DNA of 17,739 nt from an uncultured Flavobacteriales bacterium (lineage in GTDB: Bacteria > Bacteroidota > Bacteroidia > Flavobacteriales > Crocinitomicaceae). The stretch lies in contig CAMLFH010000036.1 in the NCBI GenBank assembly GCA_946479285.1, forward strand, positions 1 to 17,739. The letters are read 5' to 3'. Below, one piece after another: positions 13,886-17,739 of the stretch. The notes beneath the pieces are model-generated. The model was not told the DNA's origin. It did not search any database and saw nothing but the letters and a program-made list of their open reading frames with translations. How positions within the stretch are numbered: position 1 is the stretch's first letter; each line of letters begins with the position of its first letter. Position numbers and translations under genes: made by a program.

Positions 13886-14278
13886 AAGTATTTATTTCCC
13901 CCAAACCTCGAACAATAAAACTACATGAGTTAAAAATGTTTCCCAAATGGCAGTTTGGGTTTCCGAAACAGCCAATCGATTCGTTTTTAGACAAAAATGA
14001 TTGCTAAAAAATCCGAAACACAACACCTTCCATTAAAACCGGAACCGAACTGCTGTGAATTTGAGGAAAGGAATGAAATCGGTTCTTGCGGGAGATTTGG
14101 GCTTATCCTCCTCCTCGGTTCCCCTCCAACAGAGGAAGCTAAAATGATCTTCGAACCAGGATTTCGTACTCTTCTCTCACTCTCCTCTCCCGCTCTGCAA
14201 AAGAAGGCATTACGGGAGTCGAACCGGAGATAGTGATGTTCTGATTCCAATACTCCGGATATTTTTTTGAAGTTTTAT
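13886..14278. other. Gene-poor spacer holding a decayed copy of GIY-YIG downstream sequence
   Basis: About 390 bases without a credible gene; the open frames over 13987-14250 on both strands have no family features. Bases 14013-14080 are a direct, imperfect copy of 17055-17122, the sequence just beyond the stop of the GIY-YIG gene (32 of 38 identical over 14013-14050, then weaker, ending in GGAATGAAATC in both). On the minus strand 14220-14232 reads GGTTCGACTCCCG, a tRNA T-arm-like string, but no full cloverleaf could be folded by eye. It looks like remnants of an older GIY-YIG locus. Confidence 0.6.
14013..14080. repeat. Direct repeat copy A (partner at 17055-17122)
   Basis: Contains GAAACACAACACCTTCC and AACCGGAACCGAAC. 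The partner at 17055-17122 has GAAACACAACACCTTCC and AACCGGAATCGAAC in the same orientation and spacing. The two copies bracket about 3 kb with the ArsR operon and the YD-like gene. Confidence 0.8.
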
Positions 14279-14328
14279 TTGCGCAAGTATTTACTTGCAT
14301 TTATATTTGCAAGCAAATCCTTGCGCAA
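14279..14328 (+). promoter_or_regulatory. ArsR-type double operator overlapping a Bacteroidota promoter
   Basis: Two palindromes, GCAAGTATTTACTTGC (14283-14298; two 7-bp arms with a 2-base gap) and GCAAGCAAATCCTTGC (14309-14324), are themselves arranged as a larger inverted repeat: 14279-14299 and 14308-14328 match at 19 of 21 positions. A promoter lies across them: TTG (14279-14281), 20 bases, then TATATTTG (14302-14309), an exact TAnnTTTG. The right arm runs up to the A of the ATG at 14328. A dimer bound at both sites would block RNA polymerase, so autoregulation by the ArsR protein is very likely. Confidence 0.85.
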
Positions 14329-14663
14329 TGTTACAACGAAGAGATGTCTTTCAGGCTATTGCTGATCCTACCCGAAGGCAAATAATCAACATGGTGGCAG
14401 AAAAACCACTAAACGTAAATACCATAGCCGAAAGCTTTGATGTTAGCCGGCAGGCCATATCATTACATATCAAAATTTTGATAGAATGTGAATTGCTTAA
14501 AATTAAAAAGCTGGGGCGTGAACGATATTGTGAAGCACAACTGGATCAGCTAAACCAAGTAGCTGCTTGGGTGGAACAGTATCGCGGGCATTTTGAAAGC
14601 AAACTGGACAATTTAGAAACTTATTTAGATAAACTAAAAGAAGAAAGACGAAATGGAAAATAA
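14328..14663 (+). CDS. ArsR-family transcriptional repressor (winged helix)
   Basis: 111 residues from the ATG at 14328. The in-frame ATG at 14295 is rejected because it lies upstream of the predicted transcript start and inside the operator/promoter. The domain has MLQRRDVFQAIADPTRRQII (ArsR N-terminal signature), then a winged helix with recognition helix region NTIAESFDVSRQAISLHIKIL and wing KIKKLGRERYCEA. No metal-binding cysteine motif is visible, so it is of the non-metal SdpR/YdfF-like group commonly found next to SRPBCC genes. It overlaps the SRPBCC gene by 11 bases. It probably represses its own operon through the two upstream palindromes; the inducer is unknown. Confidence 0.93.
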   Translation: MLQRRDVFQAIADPTRRQIINMVAEKPLNVNTIAESFDVSRQAISLHIKILIECELLKIKKLGRERYCEAQLDQLNQVAAWVEQYRGHFESKLDNLETYLDKLKEERRNGK

Positions 14664-15105
14664 TACTCAAGACCGCGAACTACTCCTGATGAGAACCCTT
14701 AACGCACCCATCGAACTGGTATGGGAGGTCTGGACAAAACCGGAACATATAGCACAATGGTGGGGACCTAACGGGTTTACCAATACCATAACCATCATGG
14801 AACCGGTTCCGGGTGGTCATTGGCACCTGGTGATGCACGGGCCGGACGGTACCAATTACCCGAATAAAAGTAAGTTTATAGAAATCATTGAATTTAAACG
14901 GATAAGCTACGAACATTTTAACCCACACATTATAGCCACTATTGATTTCGAAGCTGATGGCGAAAGAACGCATATTAAATGGCATATGCTGTTCGATTCG
15001 GCAACGGTTTTCCAGGCCGTGATAAAAGAACATAATGCTTCCGAAGGTTTGAAACAAAATGTGGAAAAACTTCAGGTTTACTTAACTAAACAATTAAACA
15101 ACTAA
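14653..15105 (+). CDS. SRPBCC (AHSA1/START-like) domain protein
   Basis: A 150-residue protein with the AHSA1-type pattern RTLNAPIELVWEVWTKPEHIAQWWGP near the N terminus, PGGHWHLVMHGPDG in the middle and a C-terminal helix HNASEGLKQNVEKLQVYL. The fold has a deep hydrophobic cavity for a small ligand. Homologues are routinely encoded right after an ArsR-type regulator, as here (11-base overlap). The gene ends in TAATG shared with the hydrolase start, so the three genes are translationally coupled. The ligand is unknown; it may be the substrate or product handled by the hydrolase. Confidence 0.92.
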   Translation: MENNTQDRELLLMRTLNAPIELVWEVWTKPEHIAQWWGPNGFTNTITIMEPVPGGHWHLVMHGPDGTNYPNKSKFIEIIEFKRISYEHFNPHIIATIDFEADGERTHIKWHMLFDSATVFQAVIKEHNASEGLKQNVEKLQVYLTKQLNN

Positions 15106-15968
15106 TGATTCTCAACCGTTACGTATTGCCTGTATTCTTTATGTTATCAATCATAGGACAGGCTTTCACACAAAAAACTGACAAAATGGAAACTTTAATA
15201 ACATCCGGAAAAGCGCCGATCAATGGTATCGACATGTATTATGAGCTACATGGCAAGGGGGATATGCCTATCGTATTGATTCATGGTGGCGGTTCAACAA
15301 TAGAAACTTCATTCGGTATTTTACTGCCGCTACTTGCCGGTGATCATCAGATAATCGCTGTAGAACTACAGGCACATGGCCGCACCAGCGACCGTAACGC
15401 GCCCGAATCTTTTGAGCAGGATGCCGATGATGTAGCAGCGTTGCTTAACTATTTGAAAATAGATAAGGCGAACATAATAGGTTTTAGCAATGGAGGCACC
15501 ACCACCTTGCAAATAGCTATCAGGCATCCGCAGGTCGTCAACAAAATGGTGATCATCTCAGGCGCTTACAAACGTGATGGCTTTATGCAAGGATTCTTTG
15601 ATTTTATGAAGACAGCGCCGTTTGAAAGTATGCCACAGCCATTAAAAGATGCTTATTTAAAAGTTACACCGAACCAGTCCGGATTGGTTAATATGTTTAA
15701 CAAAGATAAACAGCGTATGATAGACTTTAAAGACATCAGTGATGATGCAATACGAAATATTAAAGCCCCTGCACTTTTTATGGTTGCTGATAAGGATGTG
15801 ATCACACTGGAACATACCGTTGCCATGTCGAGATTAGTTTATGGAGCTGATCTGATTGTTTTACCTGGAAAACATGGGCAATTCTTTGGCGAGATGGGCT
15901 CTGTAAATGACAATAATGAAATACCGCAGGTTACAGCAATACTGATTGAAGCATTTTTAAAGAAATGA
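15105..15968 (+). CDS. Exported alpha/beta hydrolase
   Basis: A 287-residue alpha/beta-hydrolase-fold protein. An N-terminal signal peptide (YVLPVFFMLSIIGQAFTQ, cleavage near residue 22) indicates export. The oxyanion segment VLIHGGGS (57-64) is followed by the nucleophile elbow GFSNGG (S128), the likely acid in VADKDV (D231) and the base in LPGKHGQF (H257), so the triad is complete. The substrate cannot be read from sequence; relatives are esterases, lactonases and haloperoxidase-like enzymes. The start codon overlaps the SRPBCC stop by one base. An exported enzyme in an operon with a cytosolic repressor and ligand-binding protein suggests response to an external small molecule. Confidence 0.9.
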   Translation: MILNRYVLPVFFMLSIIGQAFTQKTDKMETLITSGKAPINGIDMYYELHGKGDMPIVLIHGGGSTIETSFGILLPLLAGDHQIIAVELQAHGRTSDRNAPESFEQDADDVAALLNYLKIDKANIIGFSNGGTTTLQIAIRHPQVVNKMVIISGAYKRDGFMQGFFDFMKTAPFESMPQPLKDAYLKVTPNQSGLVNMFNKDKQRMIDFKDISDDAIRNIKAPALFMVADKDVITLEHTVAMSRLVYGADLIVLPGKHGQFFGEMGSVNDNNEIPQVTAILIEAFLKK

Positions 15969-16137
15969 AGACTGGGGTGAGGAGACAGATTGAATGTTCG
16001 AACCACAATCCTGCGACTTTTCCGCAGCAAATATCGTTCCTCCATCTGCTGGCCGCAACGAAGCGGGGACTAAACTCGAACCGGAATATTTGACAGTTTT
16101 CGATTGTGATAGCTTAAGTTGATCTAATGATGCGTTA
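15969..16137. other. Spacer with tRNA-like/GIY-YIG-tail-like remnant
   Basis: 169 bases between convergent genes. It holds strings such as GTTCGAACCACAATCCTGCG (15994-16013) and CTCGAACCGGAAT (16075-16087), which on the minus strand read as T-arm-like GGTTCGA. The CGAACCGGA core also recalls the remnant at 14013-14240 and the sequence beyond the GIY-YIG gene. No full tRNA could be folded by eye and no terminator was seen. Confidence 0.4.
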
Positions 16138-16914
16138 TTAATAGTATTTGATTTCCCTCTCAATGATGTAAATCGGCTTTTTGTTTCTAAAATGAATACA
16201 TTTTATCCAATTGCTACACTTGTCAAACTCATATTCAAATTCATCCCATTTTTCTTTTTTTATTTCATCAAATGAACTTACCAATTTATATTTGACAATA
16301 TTTCCGCTTCCGTCTCTCTCATAGACATCTATAATATGCCAATCCGCAACAGTGTAGTAAACATCAAGGTATTGTATAAAGTTGTTTTCATAGGTATAGG
16401 TAGTTATAAATTCATCACCGATTTCTGGATCAACTTGGGTTTTATGATGTAAACTACCATTTGGATAATAGTCATAGCGAATATGATTTAATGATCTTTT
16501 TTCAATAATGAGCTGCCCTTTTTGATTGTAGAAATATTCCGATTCTGTATGACTATCGTTATTATGATAATAATTTGTTAACTGGCCTCTCTTATTATAT
16601 TTATATCGTAAAATTTTATTAACTGTCCCAGTGTCAGCTGCAGGATAAATAATTTTTTTGATCGGTAATCCTCCTTCATTAAAAAAACAATGAAAGTCAT
16701 CAGTTAAGTGACCTCTGCGCCACCTTTTAATTTTTACAGCTTCATTGTTTCTCAATTGAGCTTTATAAGATATCTCTTTTATTGATCTGACTTTACCATA
16801 AATAATGGCATCTTCAAACATAATCTCCCGAGGATTAAAAAATATGAATTTGAAAAGAATTACAACGAGTATTAGACCAATTAACAGTCCAATTATTTTT
16901 AGTTTATTTTTCAT
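16138..16914 (-). CDS. Membrane-anchored protein with YD/RHS-like repeat motifs
   Basis: A 258-residue protein. Residues 7-27 (IIGLLIGLILVVILFKFIFF) form one N-terminal transmembrane anchor, leaving the rest in the periplasm. The body has short tyrosine-rich repeats of YD/RHS type: RYKYNKRGQLTNYYHNN, EYFYNQKGQLIIEK, YDYYPNGSLHHK, YERDGSGNIVKYK, and ends with EYEFDKCSNWIKCIHFRNKK PIYIIEREIKYY-like sequence (split by me for length). Such single-anchor proteins are widespread in Bacteroidota, and their function is not known. Too few repeats are present for a full RHS toxin shell. It is AT-rich compared with the hydrolase operon next to it. Confidence 0.75.
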   Translation of the reverse strand: MKNKLKIIGLLIGLILVVILFKFIFFNPREIMFEDAIIYGKVRSIKEISYKAQLRNNEAVKIKRWRRGHLTDDFHCFFNEGGLPIKKIIYPAADTGTVNKILRYKYNKRGQLTNYYHNNDSHTESEYFYNQKGQLIIEKRSLNHIRYDYYPNGSLHHKTQVDPEIGDEFITTYTYENNFIQYLDVYYTVADWHIIDVYERDGSGNIVKYKLVSSFDEIKKEKWDEFEYEFDKCSNWIKCIHFRNKKPIYIIEREIKYY

Positions 16915-17054
16915 TGCCTTCAGTTACTTTTGATGCCCATAAGCCTATCAACATAAGCTATATGGGGCTAAGGTATCAGACTTTCATTTAGCTAAATATA
17001 ATTGAAATTCATTCAAAAGGTTACCGAAATAATTTAGCAATTGTTAATCAAAAA

Positions 17055-17122
17055 CTGAAACACAACACCTTCCGGGCAAACCGGAATCGAACAAGTATAA
17101 TTTCAGAAAACGGAATGAAATC
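17055..17122. repeat. Direct repeat copy B (partner at 14013-14080), just downstream of the GIY-YIG gene
   Basis: Same orientation as copy A, 32 of 38 identical in the first 38 bases and weaker in the last 30. It starts five bases beyond the GIY-YIG stop on the minus strand, so it belongs to the downstream flank of that gene. Confidence 0.8.
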
Positions 17123-17127
17123 AAAGC

Positions 17128-17364
17128 CTACAAAAACCGCTTATTCGAAAAAGCCTTTCCAGAACCAGATTTCAAATACTTCTCAAAGTGAAAAGCCTTG
17201 TATTTGTCTGTGAAAGCGATGTAAGTAATTAGTTCTAATGGAAGTCGGGTTGAAGTATAATGGATCTCACCTTTATTGTGTCGTTTTAATCTTTCTTCTA
17301 TATTTTGAGTACAGCCTGTATAAGTAGTTCCATCAGAACATTTGAGTAAATAAACGTATTGCAT
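17128..17364 (-). CDS. Small GIY-YIG (URI-type) nuclease-domain protein
   Basis: 78 residues, the usual size of single-domain UPF0213/YhbQ-like GIY-YIG proteins. The signature appears as YVYLL (3-7) and TYTGCT (14-19), with R25 and H29-N30 in ERLKRHN, and the metal-binding Glu in FHFEKYLKSG (E61). All key positions of the GIY-YIG fold are present, so it could be active on DNA, though the biological role of these small proteins in Bacteroidota is not established. The conserved sequence downstream of it has a decayed copy 3 kb to the left, suggesting the gene family has been duplicated or mobilised locally. Confidence 0.88.
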   Translation of the reverse strand: MQYVYLLKCSDGTTYTGCTQNIEERLKRHNKGEIHYTSTRLPLELITYIAFTDKYKAFHFEKYLKSGSGKAFSNKRFL

Positions 17365-17444
17365 TTGTGATAGTGGATTTTGTTGTTTTCTATTTAAGAT
17401 AGTGAAAATTAGGAGTTCGAGAAAACTATTTTAGAGAAAAATTT

Positions 17445-17739
17445 TGTGGACTGAGTCCACTACGCTTTTGCTGAAGCACGGAAGCACTTAGAGAATTGTT
17501 TGCGAAAGGAAGTATCTTGCGAACTATGATTAATGGATAATATGGTGGACTGAGTCCACCGAAGCCCATTGAGGATTTGTAATCGTGATGAGGGTTATAA
17601 ACAACAAAGCCCTACTTCGCTCTTGCGAGCTATGATTATGGCTGAAAAATGGTGGACTGAGTCCACCGAAGCCCGTCGGAGAATTGTTTGGAGAAAAGAC
17701 TATAAACAACAAAGCCCTACTTCGCTCTTGCGAGCTATG
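17445..17739. repeat. Tandem array of ~105-107-bp units with internal palindromes, continuing past the window
   Basis: Three units are seen. Each starts with the palindrome GTGGACTGAGTCCAC (17446-17460, 17545-17559, 17652-17666). Units 2 and 3 extend it to GGTGGACTGAGTCCACCGAA followed by GCCC. Units 2 and 3 also share a 39-base identical block ending in CGCTCTTGCGAGCTATG (17596-17634 and 17701-17739), itself containing the small hairpin GCTC-TTGC-GAGC. Unit 1 is decayed but keeps GAGAATTGTTTG (17491-17502, as 17679-17690 in unit 3) and CTTGCGAACTATGATTA. The last unit is cut by the window edge. Confidence 0.9.

Noticed and set aside
14200..14240. tRNA gene
   Set aside because: A T-arm-like GGTTCGACTCCCG is present on the minus strand, but no matching acceptor, D and anticodon arms could be folded.
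13987..14250. Overlapping open frames on both strands between the DUF4236 and ArsR genes
   Set aside because: Neither frame has a recognisable domain; the DNA matches remnants of sequence downstream of the GIY-YIG gene and is better explained as non-coding decay.
14680..15057. 125-codon minus-strand frame within the SRPBCC gene
   Set aside because: Antisense shadow of a well-supported AHSA1-type gene with overlaps on both sides.
17445..17739. CRISPR array or coding repeat
   Set aside because: The repeat unit is ~105 bp, without short repeat/unique spacer alternation, and no frame is consistently coding through the units.

Overview
The window reads as chromosomal DNA of a member of the Bacteroidota, most likely a flavobacterial-type organism (a Fluviicola/Crocinitomicaceae-like relative is my best guess, not proven). 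The reasons are a C-terminal type IX secretion (gliding-motility type) sorting domain on the large surface protein, the short MenE form, several exact or near matches to the Bacteroidota promoter -7 element TAnnTTTG, weak Shine-Dalgarno sequences and many Bacteroidota-style membrane and secreted hypotheticals.

Region 1 (1-7301) is a housekeeping block: the 3' end of a lipid A-type acyltransferase, a secreted BNR-repeat protein, a convergent secreted thioredoxin, menE overlapping a membrane J-domain protein, an smpB operon with an upstream seven-helix membrane protein, recR, mscL and an RRM RNA-binding protein with an unusually long acidic tail. Intergenic spaces hold a perfect 16-bp palindrome (1225-1260), a six-copy 9-bp tandem repeat (1771-1824), two long imperfect inverted repeats (3772-3911, 5745-5870) and a textbook intrinsic terminator (7271-7301). 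Region 2 (7574-10102) is one large secreted, T9SS-sorted adhesin-like protein.

Region 3 (10189-12545, minus strand) is the most interesting part: a tight, AT-rich four-gene operon. In transcription order it encodes an unrecognised 183-aa protein, two different MTH538/ThsB-like TIR proteins and a caspase-family (C14-like) protease with an intact His/Cys dyad. The TIR plus caspase pairing matches the recently described type IV Thoeris anti-phage logic, in which a TIR enzyme makes a cyclic ADP-ribose-type signal that activates a caspase-like protease. The doubled TIR and the extra first gene make this a possible variant. A DUF4236 protein follows upstream of it.

Region 4 (13886-17739) is a patchwork. 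A self-contained ArsR-SRPBCC-alpha/beta hydrolase operon has a promoter that sits between two operator-like palindromes. It is bracketed by decayed sequence stretches that resemble the DNA downstream of the intact GIY-YIG gene at 17128-17364. A membrane-anchored YD-repeat-like protein lies between, and the window ends in a tandem array of ~105-107-bp units. This patchwork and the defence operon look like accessory DNA inserted beside a core block.
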